64,000 nucleotides of DNA from CAYREV01 sp964423345 (GCA_964423345.1 CAYREV010000002.1:87135-151134); one strand, 5' to 3'; positions 33,280 through 41,488 are shown, counted from the first letter of the stretch. The notes: generated from the letters alone by a model not told the origin. A program made the numbers and translations.

Positions 33280-33921
33280 ATGGCAACCATAAAAGTTCTG
33301 ATAGCAGATGATCATGAGATCCTTCGCTTTGGTATCAGTTCCTTTCTCTCATCTGCCGATGAAATTGAGGTTGTAGGCGAAGCCTCTACCGGTGATGAAT
33401 GCATCCGGATATTCAGGGATGAACGCCCGGATGTCTGTATTCTGGATATCAGCATGCCCGACAAGGATGGCATTGAAACAACCGCCGAAATAAGGGAGAT
33501 AGATCCCTCTGTCAAGATTCTTATTCTCTCCATGCACATTGATAAGCATATTCTGAACAGGGTCATGGAAGCGGGCATTAACGGATACCTCCTTAAAGAT
33601 ACTGAAAAGTCCGAACTGCTTAACGGAATTAAGTCGGTTGCCAAGGGGCAGCAGGTTTTCAGTGAACCTATCTCTAAACTTATTACCCAGACCTACCTGA
33701 ACGGAGGCAAGGAGCTGCATGATGATATTACCGATCGGGAACTGGAAGTGTTGAACCTTATTGTCAAAGGACACTCCAGTAAAATGATTGCCGACGAATT
33801 GGACATAAGTCCCCGCACAGTCGACACCCACCGGGCCAATATTATGCACAAGCTGGATATACCCAATGCGGCGGGCTTGGTTCGCTATGCGATGAAGCAT
33901 AACCTGGTGTCGGATATCTAA
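33280..33921 (+). CDS. NarL/FixJ-type response regulator
   Basis: This 213-residue protein has a receiver domain (1-120) with phosphoacceptor Asp56 (ICILDISMPDKDG-like context), acidic Asp10-Asp11 and a Lys in YLLKDTEKSE. A LuxR-type helix-turn-helix (about 148-205) follows, with LTD-like TDRELEVLNLIVKGHSSK and PRTVDTHRANIMHKL. No cognate kinase is adjacent, so it is an orphan. It has its own strong terminator about 115 bp downstream. Confidence 0.93.
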   Translation: MATIKVLIADDHEILRFGISSFLSSADEIEVVGEASTGDECIRIFRDERPDVCILDISMPDKDGIETTAEIREIDPSVKILILSMHIDKHILNRVMEAGINGYLLKDTEKSELLNGIKSVAKGQQVFSEPISKLITQTYLNGGKELHDDITDRELEVLNLIVKGHSSKMIADELDISPRTVDTHRANIMHKLDIPNAAGLVRYAMKHNLVSDI

Positions 33922-34036
33922 CTTACATATACGTAATTTTACTTAGACAGCATACAGGGTTATCGCTATTGAACTGATACCCTCCAGGAATTACATTAAA
34001 GATGCAAATGGGGTAATAGCCGTCTGTAGATGATAT

Positions 34037-34076
34037 TTAGCAGCTCATCCTTGACTGGAGAGCTGCTAATTTTTTG
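34037..34076 (+). terminator. Terminator of the LuxR-type regulator
   Basis: TTAGCAGCTC (34037-34046) pairs perfectly with GAGCTGCTAA (34060-34069), followed by TTTTTTG. It is the first strong hairpin after the regulator. Confidence 0.85.
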
Positions 34077-34157
34077 TGCCTGCCATGATTCTTATCCCCT
34101 CCTGATATGCTTCTCTCTATTCTTCAACCAACACCCCATCCTTAGGATAATTACATC

Positions 34158-34190
34158 AAAAAAAAATAGGGGCCGGCTTCGTGGCCCCTA
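34158..34190 (-). terminator. Terminator of the minus-strand tRNA-Met transcript
   Basis: On the minus strand TAGGGGCC (34190-34183) pairs with GGCCCCTA (34174-34167), followed by a run of nine or more U residues (34166-34158). It would end a transcript coming from the tRNA-Met region. Confidence 0.8.
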
Positions 34191-34336
34191 TAGCACACCG
34201 GAAATATGAGGCGGCGGCCAGCCACAGAAAGGTAGCATCTGTCTTCACCTTAAAGCACAACGAGCGGAACATGGCCGACAACTATAGATAAGGTGACAGG
34301 CGGGTTGTTCGGTTGCCCGGCGGGCAAGGGACTAAG

Positions 34337-34420
34337 TAGCGTAGGGCGGAGTCGAACCGCCGTCCCGACCGCTGTCGGGATAGGAATCCGACGCCCGGAT
34401 GTAGATTGGTAAGAGCGTCG
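34337..34420 (-). pseudogene. Decayed tRNA-Met-like copy A (3' half plus inverted D-arm fragment)
   Basis: On the minus strand 34395-34337 matches the 3' half of the intact tRNA-Met, with T-arm GGCGGTTCGACTCCGCC and acceptor end TACGCTA. The anticodon-stem/variable part is replaced by the palindrome TCCCGAC-N4-GTCGGGA (34363-34380). The 5' half is missing. Instead, a 15-nt D-arm fragment TTGGTAAGAGCGTCG lies in opposite orientation at 34406-34420. It cannot fold as a normal tRNA. Confidence 0.7.
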
Positions 34421-34451
34421 CGGGCCCACCAAGATAAACCGGAAGGGAAAG

Positions 34452-34525
34452 TAGCGTGGGGCGGAGTCGAACCGCCGACCTCCGGGTTATGAATCCGACG
34501 CTCTTACCAACTGAGCTACCACGCC
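34452..34525 (-). tRNA. tRNA-Met (anticodon CAT)
   Basis: A 74-nt cloverleaf is readable on the minus strand. The 7-bp acceptor stem GGCGTGG/CCACGCT has a G-U at 1:72. The D-arm is GCTC-loop-GAGC, the anticodon loop TTCATAA (CAT), the T-arm GGCGG-TTCGACT-CCGCC and the discriminator A. No CCA is encoded. The anticodon stem TCGGA/CCCGG has an A-C apposition at 31:39 and one U-G. Elongator, initiator or an Ile2 (CAU) role cannot be separated by eye. Confidence 0.9.
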
Positions 34526-34565
34526 ATACAATATTTTCTTTCTGATCGGTTCGACTATGACAAAA

Positions 34566-34632
34566 TCGAACCGCCGTCCCGACTGCTGTCGGGATAGGAA
34601 TCCGACGCTCTTACCAACTGAGCTACCACGCC
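34566..34632 (-). pseudogene. Decayed tRNA-Met-like copy B (5' part)
   Basis: On the minus strand 34632-34566 repeats the 5' half of the tRNA-Met exactly, from GGCGTGG through the D-arm to GTCGGATTC. The anticodon region then reads CCT instead of CAT, followed by the same palindrome (34577-34594) as copy A. The T-arm starts (GGCGGTTCGA) but its 3' strand and the acceptor end are lost. It sits 40 bp upstream of the intact tRNA. Confidence 0.7.
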
Positions 34633-34657
34633 TTGTGAAACAATCTGAAAAGGATGC

Positions 34658-34665
34658 CAAATATA
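34658..34665 (-). promoter_or_regulatory. Promoter of the tRNA-Met region (TATATTTG)
   Basis: TATATTTG on the minus strand matches the Bacteroidota -7 box TAnnTTTG. It lies 26 bp upstream of the 5' end of tRNA-like copy B, so the transcript would run through copy B, tRNA-Met and copy A to the terminator at 34158-34190. The -33 element is weak (GGTTTTACG region). Confidence 0.5.
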
Positions 34666-34827
34666 AAACTTTTCTCGTAAAACCTTAAGGCATTTTTTAT
34701 AGATTTTTGAGATATCCCATACGGTCAAATGCCCGGGCCAAACTTCTTTTTGAGGCTCCTGTATTTCGCCTTATTTTTAGGCTTCGATGAATGCAGCTAT
34801 AACATTTTAAACAGATTCAACTTACTC

Positions 34828-36294
34828 ATGGCCAAAAAGATCACTCCCCAAACGGAAGATTACTCCCAGTGGTACCAGGATGTTATTCGCGAAGGCAAAC
34901 TGGCCGACCACTCCCCGGTTCGCGGGTGCATGGTTATTCGACCCAACGGCTATGCCCTCTGGGAAAACATGAAACAGGCTCTCGACCAGATGTTCAAGGA
35001 TACCGGCCATGAGAATGCCTACTTCCCCCTGTTTATTCCCAAGTCATTTCTTTCCAAGGAGGCCCAGCATGTGGAAGGGTTTGCCAAAGAGTGCGCAGTT
35101 GTCACCCACAGCCGGCTGAAAAGTGCCAATGGAGGGGTGGAAGTAGACCCCGAATCGAAGCTGGAAGAGGAACTGATTGTTCGCCCCACCTCGGAGACCA
35201 TTATATGGGACGCCTACCGCAACTGGATCCAGTCATATCGCGACCTTCCCATCCTGATCAACCAGTGGGCCAACGTAGTCCGATGGGAGATGAGAACCCG
35301 CCTTTTTCTTCGCACGATGGAATTCCTGTGGCAGGAGGGACACACCGCCCATGCTACCAAGGAGGAGGCCATCGAGGAGACGGAGCGCATGCTGGAAGTC
35401 TACCGAACCTTTGCCGAAGAATATATGGCCATGCCGGTTAAAACCGGGGTAAAAAGCGCTTCCGAACGATTTGCCGGGGCGGTCGAAACCTACTGTATAG
35501 AAACCCTCCTGCAGGACAACAAGGCGCTGCAGGCCGGGACCTCTCATTTCCTGGGACAGAATTTCGCCAAGGCCTTCGACGTAAAATTTCAAAGTTCGGA
35601 AGGACAACACGAATATGTATGGGCCACGAGCTGGGGTGTTTCAACCCGGCTGATTGGAGGCTTGATCATGACCCATTCGGACGACCAGGGACTGGTCATC
35701 CCCCCAAAGCTCGCTCCCACGCAGGCAGTAATCGTTCCTATCTGGAGAAGCGATGAAGAAAAGGCCGCTGTGCTGGAATACTGCGATGGAATACTTAAGG
35801 AGCTGGAAGATCACGATGTACGGGTAAAACTGGACGACCGGGAAAATTACAACCCCGGCTGGAAATTTGCCGAACACGAGGCTGGGGGCACTCCCCTGCG
35901 TCTGGCTGTGGGACCCCGCGACCTGGAAAATAACAATGTGGAGCTGGCACGCCGCGACACTCTCGAAAAAAATATTGTCGATCGTGAAGGCCTCGGTTCA
36001 AAAATTGAAAAACAGCTGGTTCAAATACAGCAAGAATTATACGATTCGGCTCGTCAGAGAATTGAAGACAACACGCATACCGCCGATTCCTATGAGGAAT
36101 TCAAGGAAATTATCGAAAAACAGGGCGGTTTTGTCTACGCTCACTGGGACGGCACAGCCGAAACGGAAGAGAAAATTAAGGATGAAACAAAGGCAACCAT
36201 ACGCTGTATCCCCCTGGATGAGGGCGAAGAGGGAAGCTGCATCTTAACGGGCAAACCGTCAGAGCGTAAAGTCTTATTTGCCAAAGCTTATTAA
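34828..36294 (+). CDS. proS: Prolyl-tRNA synthetase (short, archaeal/eukaryal type)
   Basis: This 488-residue class II synthetase charges tRNA-Pro. The core shows RGCMVIRPNGYALWENMK, RPTSETIIWDAYRNWI and motif-2-type TRLFLRTMEFLWQEGHTAH. The anticodon-binding region and the C-terminal zinc-like/Tyr-ending domain (RKVLFAKAY) mark the short type without the bacterial editing insert. The frame is open back to 34729, but ATG 34828 (MAKKITPQTEDYSQWY) is the family-typical start. It begins a run with three genes downstream on the same strand. Confidence 0.96.
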   Translation: MAKKITPQTEDYSQWYQDVIREGKLADHSPVRGCMVIRPNGYALWENMKQALDQMFKDTGHENAYFPLFIPKSFLSKEAQHVEGFAKECAVVTHSRLKSANGGVEVDPESKLEEELIVRPTSETIIWDAYRNWIQSYRDLPILINQWANVVRWEMRTRLFLRTMEFLWQEGHTAHATKEEAIEETERMLEVYRTFAEEYMAMPVKTGVKSASERFAGAVETYCIETLLQDNKALQAGTSHFLGQNFAKAFDVKFQSSEGQHEYVWATSWGVSTRLIGGLIMTHSDDQGLVIPPKLAPTQAVIVPIWRSDEEKAAVLEYCDGILKELEDHDVRVKLDDRENYNPGWKFAEHEAGGTPLRLAVGPRDLENNNVELARRDTLEKNIVDREGLGSKIEKQLVQIQQELYDSARQRIEDNTHTADSYEEFKEIIEKQGGFVYAHWDGTAETEEKIKDETKATIRCIPLDEGEEGSCILTGKPSERKVLFAKAY

Positions 36295-36307
36295 GCGTAT
36301 TTGCTTT

Positions 36308-36988
36308 ATGGATCCAAGGCGCATACAATCAACTTCCCGCCCTGCGGTTAAAGTGGGACCCGGGATAAAATTTGCGCGCGCCCTTTCGTATGCGGCCAAT
36401 CCCCTTTGGGTCCCCTTCGCAACCATTACCGGTATTGCCCTGCTTCTACCGGTCCCCTTCCCCATACTGGGATGGATAGGCGGACTCTCTTTCCTGTTTT
36501 ACAGCCTAATACCCTGTACTGCAGCCCTTATGCTGTTAAAAAGCAACCAGATTCTCACATTCGATATACCCATTCGCAAAAACCGGCACAAGCTATACCT
36601 CTCCTCCATCCTAAGCAGTTCCATCGGCAGCCTGTTGCTGGTTGCTATCTGTTATAACAGTTATGATCTTATCTCTCAAATGGCAATTGTATTTATGGTC
36701 AACCCGGTTTTGGGATATATGATCAACCTGCGTTTTAAGATTAGTATTCATGCTGCCGCCCTTTCTACGGCGGGCAGCCTTTTCCTGTCCGCAACCTTTA
36801 TCCTGCCGGCAGCGGCCAGCTACTGGTTTGATATCTGGTCTATTGGTATTTTCACCCTGTTGCTGCCCATGATGATATGGGCGCGGTACCGCCTTGGTAT
36901 ACACACCATTACTGAATTGTCGGGTGGAGTACTGGCAGGTATGGGATTTACGCTGTTGCAAATCAGCCTAATGCAAATGATCTGGTAA
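36308..36988 (+). CDS. PAP2-like membrane protein
   Basis: This 226-residue protein has about six TM segments. Toward the C-terminus it carries SIHAAALSTAG and RYRLGIHTITELSGG, a spacing R-x5-H-x3-E that resembles motif 3 of PAP2 lipid phosphatases, where Asp is usual in place of Glu. Motif 1 is not clear. It may therefore be a divergent or inactive lipid phosphatase/transferase of the envelope. ATG 36308 was chosen over TTG 36278, which would overlap proS. It lies 13 bp after proS and 1 bp before nnr. Confidence 0.65.
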   Translation: MDPRRIQSTSRPAVKVGPGIKFARALSYAANPLWVPFATITGIALLLPVPFPILGWIGGLSFLFYSLIPCTAALMLLKSNQILTFDIPIRKNRHKLYLSSILSSSIGSLLLVAICYNSYDLISQMAIVFMVNPVLGYMINLRFKISIHAAALSTAGSLFLSATFILPAAASYWFDIWSIGIFTLLLPMMIWARYRLGIHTITELSGGVLAGMGFTLLQISLMQMIW

Positions 36989-36989
36989 T

Positions 36990-38519
36990 ATGTGTGCTTT
37001 ACATGCGCCTCATCCATTTTACATCTCCACTTCGGGCCAAAGCCGTGAGATCGACACCCGAACCATAGAGGAGTTTGGCATTGAGAGTTTTACCCTGATG
37101 GAAACAGCCGGGTATTGTGCCGCCCAAAAACTGATTGACATCCTATCCTCCCCCTCAAAAGGGGTGTATCTTTGCGGAAAAGGAAACAATGCCGGTGATA
37201 CCCTGGTTGTGGCACGCTACCTTATACAGCATGGCCATGAGGCCACCCTGGTCTTTATAAGTGGGACAGATGACTTATCCGACGATACTCTTAAAAATTT
37301 TCACCTTCTGGAAAAGGTCACAACACAGGATGCCGATGCGGCCTCGCTGAACATTGTGGAATCCTGGACTGATTTCGACCCCCACCGCCCATGTGATTTC
37401 ATAGTAGACGGGATGCTGGGTACCGGACTTACATCGGAATTGAGGGGAGAGTATAATGAAGCGGTCGAATGGGCCAACAAGCAACCCGCCCAGATATTCG
37501 CCATCGATATTCCTACCGGGCTCCATGGCGATAACGGCAAAATCATGGGAAAAGTGATAACTGCTGACCGAACCTTCAGTTTCGGGACACTTAAGCGGGG
37601 ATTCTATCTGAACGACGGGCCGGAAACCACCGGAGAGATCTCCTACTGTGAACTGCCGTTTCCCAACTACCTTAAACAACACTGCAACTCTTTTCTAATT
37701 GACGATTCATGGGTCAGAACGGAAGATCATGGGCCGCCCAAACATAAATATGATGCCGGTGTACTGTATGTGCTCGGCGGGTCGGAGGGATTAACGGGAG
37801 CGGCCATCCTGGCAGCCCGGAGTGCCTGGGCCGAAGGCATCGGTGCCGTAATCCTGATCTGTCCCCACGGAAATCTTTCCATCTATGAGGAAAACCTTCC
37901 CCAGATTATCAAAAAACCGGTGGGTGACGCCGACGACAACCACTTCAAGGCCGTCCACCTGGAAGAGGTCATGGGTATCCTGAATGAGAAAAAAGGGAAG
38001 GTCCTGCTGGGGCCGGGTTTGGGCCGGAACACGGATACCGTATCGTTCGTAGATCAATTTGTATCCCGCTACCAAAATGAATTGATCATTGATGCCGACG
38101 CCCTCTGGTGCCTGTCACAAGATGACAAATGGGAAAAACCGGGCCCAGCCACCTGGCTCATCACCCCCCATCCCGGTGAACTATCCACCCTTCTCGGAGA
38201 GCCGGCCGGCGAGGGCCATGAAAGGCTGGATAAAGTTATCGCATTGTGCAAGAGAAAAAATATTACAACGGTCTCCAAAGGTTTTCCGGTAATTATTGGA
38301 ACACCCGAAGGAAAAACTTATCTAACTTCATACGACACGCGCAGGTTTTCCCGCGCCGGTTTCGGCGATATACTGGCAGGAAAAATTGGGGCCTACTGGG
38401 CACTCGGCTATGAAGCGGACAAAAGTTCCGCCCTTGCGCTACTTAAAGGCAAGCATATTGCGGAAAAAAAACTAGCACAACAACCGGACCGGCCTATTGA
38501 GCCGACAGACTTTGTATGA
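36990..38519 (+). CDS. nnr: Bifunctional NAD(P)H-hydrate epimerase / ADP-dependent dehydratase
   Basis: This 509-residue protein repairs damaged NAD(P)H hydrates. The N-terminal YjeF_N epimerase domain (about 1-215) has YLCGKGNNAGDTLVVARYL and FIVDGMLGTGL. The C-terminal CARKD dehydratase domain (about 225-505) has LLGPGLGRNTD, LITPHPGELSTLLG and the nucleotide loop RAGFGDILAGKIGA. In most homologues that loop reads GTGD; here Phe replaces Thr. The ATG follows the previous stop by one base, and the stop overlaps the start of the VanZ gene, so the run is cotranscribed. Confidence 0.94.
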   Translation: MCALHAPHPFYISTSGQSREIDTRTIEEFGIESFTLMETAGYCAAQKLIDILSSPSKGVYLCGKGNNAGDTLVVARYLIQHGHEATLVFISGTDDLSDDTLKNFHLLEKVTTQDADAASLNIVESWTDFDPHRPCDFIVDGMLGTGLTSELRGEYNEAVEWANKQPAQIFAIDIPTGLHGDNGKIMGKVITADRTFSFGTLKRGFYLNDGPETTGEISYCELPFPNYLKQHCNSFLIDDSWVRTEDHGPPKHKYDAGVLYVLGGSEGLTGAAILAARSAWAEGIGAVILICPHGNLSIYEENLPQIIKKPVGDADDNHFKAVHLEEVMGILNEKKGKVLLGPGLGRNTDTVSFVDQFVSRYQNELIIDADALWCLSQDDKWEKPGPATWLITPHPGELSTLLGEPAGEGHERLDKVIALCKRKNITTVSKGFPVIIGTPEGKTYLTSYDTRRFSRAGFGDILAGKIGAYWALGYEADKSSALALLKGKHIAEKKLAQQPDRPIEPTDFV

Positions 38520-38905
38520 ACCCACTGTTAAACTTTTTATCAAGAAACCGCTACCTGGTGCCCTCCATATTCGGAGTGCTTACCCTGGCCATGCTGGCCC
38601 TAACCCTCATGCCCCTGAACTTTCTGGGTTCAAGCCCCATATGGAGCTATGACAAAATAGGGCACCTGATCCTGTTTGGGAGCTGGACGTTCCTGCTAGG
38701 CCTGTATCTATATGTAACCAACGAATTCAAGCTTCACCTTTTTTCAATCTTTATCACCGGCATCTGTTTTGGTGTCTCTATTGAAGTCCTTCAGCATGTC
38801 CTGCCCCTCGACCGACAGGCAGATCTTTTCGATATCGCTTTTGACAGCCTTGGATGCCTATTGGGGGTACTAGCCCTACATAAAATATTACCTGCCGGCG
38901 ACTAA
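38516..38905 (+). CDS. VanZ-like membrane protein
   Basis: This 129-residue protein has four hydrophobic segments. It carries the VanZ-family pattern of DKIGHLILFGSWTFLLG in the second helix and IEVLQHVLPLDRQADLFDIAFDSLG, where the E-x2-Q-x(n)-R-x-x-D-x2-D residues are conserved. The family name comes from teicoplanin resistance, but most members are of unknown function. Its ATG overlaps the nnr stop (ATGA), showing translational coupling. Confidence 0.85.
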   Translation: MNPLLNFLSRNRYLVPSIFGVLTLAMLALTLMPLNFLGSSPIWSYDKIGHLILFGSWTFLLGLYLYVTNEFKLHLFSIFITGICFGVSIEVLQHVLPLDRQADLFDIAFDSLGCLLGVLALHKILPAGD

Positions 38906-39033
38906 AGCCTCTTTTTCAGAAGCCCCGAAGCCGTTCATAAATCAGGCACAATAAAATTTGCCTCCCATACAGAAATTGATATCTTAGATGACTTCATTTA
39001 CCGTATTTTTATAATCAGAATCATATAAGCAGA

Positions 39034-39684
39034 ATGAGTTTTAAAAGAAAAAAACCAAAGGCCGACTTAAGAAAGTACTACACTATCTTTCTTGAGGTAG
39101 GGTTAATTGCTTCCTTGCTGATTTTCATATCCGCGGCAAAAGTAAATCTTACCTCTATTCAAAAGAATGTAGACCTGACCAACGAACAGGAAGTAGTGGA
39201 GATGGAAGAGGTTATTCAGACAAAACAAATTGAGAAACCTCCACCCCCTCCGCGTCCCCCGGTTCCCGTGGAAGTACCCAATGATGAGATTATTGAAGAC
39301 CAAGTGATTGACCTTGACGCCGAACTGAATCTTGACGAGCCGCTGGACATGCCTCCCCCTCCCGAAGAGGAGGATGACGAGGATTTTTTCGTGGTGGTTG
39401 AAAATATGCCTGAACTGATCGGCGGACTGGCAGCCCTTCAGAAGAATATCCGCTATCCCGAAATGGCCCGAAAAGCCGGTATTGAGGGACGTGTTATTGT
39501 TCAATTTATCGTAAATGAGCAGGGAAAGGTCGAAGATCCCCGTGTCATTCGCGGTGTGGGGGGCGGTTGCGACGAGGAAGCACTTCGCGCAGTCCGAAAA
39601 GCCAATTTCAAGCCCGGACGCCAGCGGGGCAAGCCCGTTCGCGTTCAGTACAGCCTGCCGGTTATATTCAAGCTTCAAAACTGA
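39034..39684 (+). CDS. Energy transducer TonB, copy 1
   Basis: This 216-residue protein has a cytosolic Lys-rich start, one TM helix (about 17-36), a Pro/Glu-rich periplasmic spacer (PPPPPRPPVPVEV and MPPPPEEEDDEDFF) and a C-terminal TonB domain (about 125-216). That domain has YPEMARKAGIEGRVIVQFIV and QYSLPVIFKLQN. TonB couples the proton-motive force of ExbB/ExbD to outer-membrane receptors. No exbBD genes are present here. It is the first of a tandem pair, followed by a strong terminator. Its last 70 bases are nearly identical to copy 2. Confidence 0.95.
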   Translation: MSFKRKKPKADLRKYYTIFLEVGLIASLLIFISAAKVNLTSIQKNVDLTNEQEVVEMEEVIQTKQIEKPPPPPRPPVPVEVPNDEIIEDQVIDLDAELNLDEPLDMPPPPEEEDDEDFFVVVENMPELIGGLAALQKNIRYPEMARKAGIEGRVIVQFIVNEQGKVEDPRVIRGVGGGCDEEALRAVRKANFKPGRQRGKPVRVQYSLPVIFKLQN

Positions 39685-39706
39685 TATTCGATTCTTTAGT
39701 CGTTTT

Positions 39707-39737
39707 AAGGCGTGCCCTTCCAAGGCACGCCTTTTTT
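39707..39737 (+). terminator. Terminator of tonB copy 1
   Basis: AAGGCGTGCC (39707-39716) pairs perfectly with GGCACGCCTT (39724-39733) over a 7-nt loop, followed by TTTT. It separates the two tonB genes. Confidence 0.9.
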
Positions 39738-39860
39738 ATGTGGGGAACATTCTGTCAATAGCAGGTGTTTTAATAGCAGTAGATATTGATAAAGAATAAT
39801 TTTATCATAAACGGAGCGTTTTCTACGCAGTAACATCCTCTTTAACCTAAAGAAGATATT

Positions 39861-40514
39861 ATGAGAAGCGGACGCAAGAAACCTAAAGCCGACCTAAGAA
39901 AATATTATACGGTTTTTCTGGAGCTTGGACTGGTAGTGGTACTCGTCATTTTTATTGTGGCCATGAAAGTCGATTTCAGAAGTGCTCCCGAAAATACCGA
40001 CCTTACCCAAGAGCAGGAAGTGGTTGAAATGGAAGAGATCCAGCGAACCAAGCAGGAGGAGAAGCCACCGCCCCCTCCACGTCCCCAGGTCCCCGTAGAG
40101 GTACCCAATGATGAAATTGTAGAGGACCAGGATATCAACCTTGATGCAGAGCTGAATTTTGACGAACCGCTGGATATGCCTCCCCCACCCGAAGAGGAAG
40201 ACGATGAAGAGGATTTCTTTGTGGTAGTGGAGAATATGCCGGAATTGGTAGGCGGCATGAAAAAGCTGCAGGGCTGTGTGGAATATCCCGAAATGGCCCG
40301 GAAAGCCGGTATTGAGGGACGTGTAATCGTACAGTTTATCGTCAACGAACAGGGAAAGGTAGAAAATCCGCGCGTGGTTCGCGGCATCGGCGGCGGAGCG
40401 GATGAGGAAGCCCTGCGCTGCGTAAAACAGTCCGAATTCAAGCCCGGACGGCAGCGGGGCAAGCCCGTTCGCGTTCAGTACAGCCTGCCGGTGATATTCA
40501 GGCTTCAGAACTAA
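39861..40514 (+). CDS. Energy transducer TonB, copy 2
   Basis: This 217-residue protein has the same layout as copy 1: a basic start with a shared KKPKADLRKYYT, one TM helix, an acidic-Pro spacer and a TonB C-terminal domain. It differs most in the TM region and the receptor-facing part (KKLQGCVEYPEM against AALQKNIRYPEM). The single Cys residues differ in position between copies (GGGC in copy 1, LRCVK in copy 2), so the two may serve different receptors. Near identity of the last exon-like 70 bases suggests recent duplication or gene conversion. Confidence 0.95.
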   Translation: MRSGRKKPKADLRKYYTVFLELGLVVVLVIFIVAMKVDFRSAPENTDLTQEQEVVEMEEIQRTKQEEKPPPPPRPQVPVEVPNDEIVEDQDINLDAELNFDEPLDMPPPPEEEDDEEDFFVVVENMPELVGGMKKLQGCVEYPEMARKAGIEGRVIVQFIVNEQGKVENPRVVRGIGGGADEEALRCVKQSEFKPGRQRGKPVRVQYSLPVIFRLQN

Positions 40515-40549
40515 CACTTCCATTCACTATCTCTTTAAAGGTGCGGCAC

Positions 40550-40576
40550 CCGGTTATATTCAAGTTACGCAACTAA
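40550..40576 (+). pseudogene. 3' scar of a third tonB gene
   Basis: These 27 bases read PVIFKLRN-stop, matching the PVIFKLQN-stop end of tonB copy 1. They follow directly after the real copy 2 stop by 36 bases. No other tonB sequence remains. It also overlaps the end of the convergent Nudix gene, whose stop is at 40565-40567. Confidence 0.6.
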
Positions 40577-40990
40577 ATGATACCACTGTTCGAAGTTGGC
40601 CAGTACCTTGAGCAGATTGGGATACCCCACCCTTCTTTTGGCCTCTGAGAGCTCGAACCATTGCAGCCGTTCAATTCCCTCCTCCCGCTGGGGAGCAAGG
40701 GTTTCGGTATTGTCGGGAGCGGACATGGCATACCACCGGGTATGTTTTCCGATTTGCTCTCCCTCTTCAATATATTCATGATACGTTTCAGCAAGTTCGG
40801 CATGTATCTGGGGCAAGCCGCACCCCACCTCCTCAGAAACTTCTCTCATTGCACACTCCCTGCTGCTTTCACCCGCCTCTTTTTTGCCTTTGGGAAGATC
40901 CCAGACCCCTCTTCTAAAGATTAATAATACCTCCGGCTCATTTGCTCCCTTCCGGAACAGCACTCCGCCCCCGGCCGTCATCTCTTTCAT
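40565..40990 (-). CDS. Nudix hydrolase
   Basis: This 141-residue protein contains the full Nudix box: Gly-x5-Glu-x7-Arg-Glu-Val-x-Glu-Glu-x-Gly (GKKEAGESSRECAMREVSEE, about 36-55). These enzymes hydrolyse nucleoside diphosphates linked to a second moiety. A WDLPKGK context and the WFELSEAKRRVGYPNL C-terminal part resemble Nudix proteins of the diadenosine-polyphosphate/DUF4743-like type, but the substrate is uncertain. It is 3 bp after the DUF1844 gene and cotranscribed. Confidence 0.9.
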   Translation of the reverse strand: MKEMTAGGGVLFRKGANEPEVLLIFRRGVWDLPKGKKEAGESSRECAMREVSEEVGCGLPQIHAELAETYHEYIEEGEQIGKHTRWYAMSAPDNTETLAPQREEGIERLQWFELSEAKRRVGYPNLLKVLANFEQWYHLVA

Positions 40991-40993
40991 TGA

Positions 40994-41326
40994 TTATTCT
41001 TCCTCACCTTTAGCGGAGCCTTCTCCTTCATTCTCTTTGTCCTTTTCCTCCGCGTAATTCAGTCGGAGGTTGTTCAGGGTCTGCTCCAAATAATTTTTTA
41101 GCTCTTTGGGCAAATTATCCTCGGTAAACTTTTGCAACATCAACAGGGTGTCAATAGCAAACTTTGCCGACTTAAGTTCTCTTTCCACTTTATCGGTATT
41201 GGGATTTTTAATCTTTCCCATACCCATCATCGCTATCTGCTGATGCTGCTGAACAAGCATCATAAAAAGCAGCTGGTCCTGCTGTTCGGAAGAAAGATTA
41301 TCTCCGTTGATATTAAGGTTATCCAT
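40994..41326 (-). CDS. DUF1844 family protein
   Basis: This 110-residue protein matches the DUF1844 family: LLFMMLVQQHQQIAMMGMG, then AKFAIDTLLMLQKFTEDNLP and ELKNYLEQTLNNLRLNY. The family is widespread and small, with no known activity. The C-terminal tail is very acidic (EEKDKENEGEGSAKGEEE). It is the first gene of a two-gene unit with the Nudix gene, with a 3-bp gap. Confidence 0.85.
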   Translation of the reverse strand: MDNLNINGDNLSSEQQDQLLFMMLVQQHQQIAMMGMGKIKNPNTDKVERELKSAKFAIDTLLMLQKFTEDNLPKELKNYLEQTLNNLRLNYAEEKDKENEGEGSAKGEEE

Positions 41327-41488
41327 ATAATTGTTTTATTGGTTAATATTTTCACCCTTAAAATAACATCTAACAGATTAAATATTAAGAAGATAGTGAA
41401 CTAAAATAACCTCAGATATACACTTTAATATCTTCCCTGCTACCCCTACATTAAGTCCTGTTTTAACCGATAACCCAAATATGTTTTA

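Noticed and set aside
34250..34432. 60-codon minus-strand frame near tRNA-Met
   Set aside because: It runs through the decayed tRNA-like copy A and has no protein-like composition.
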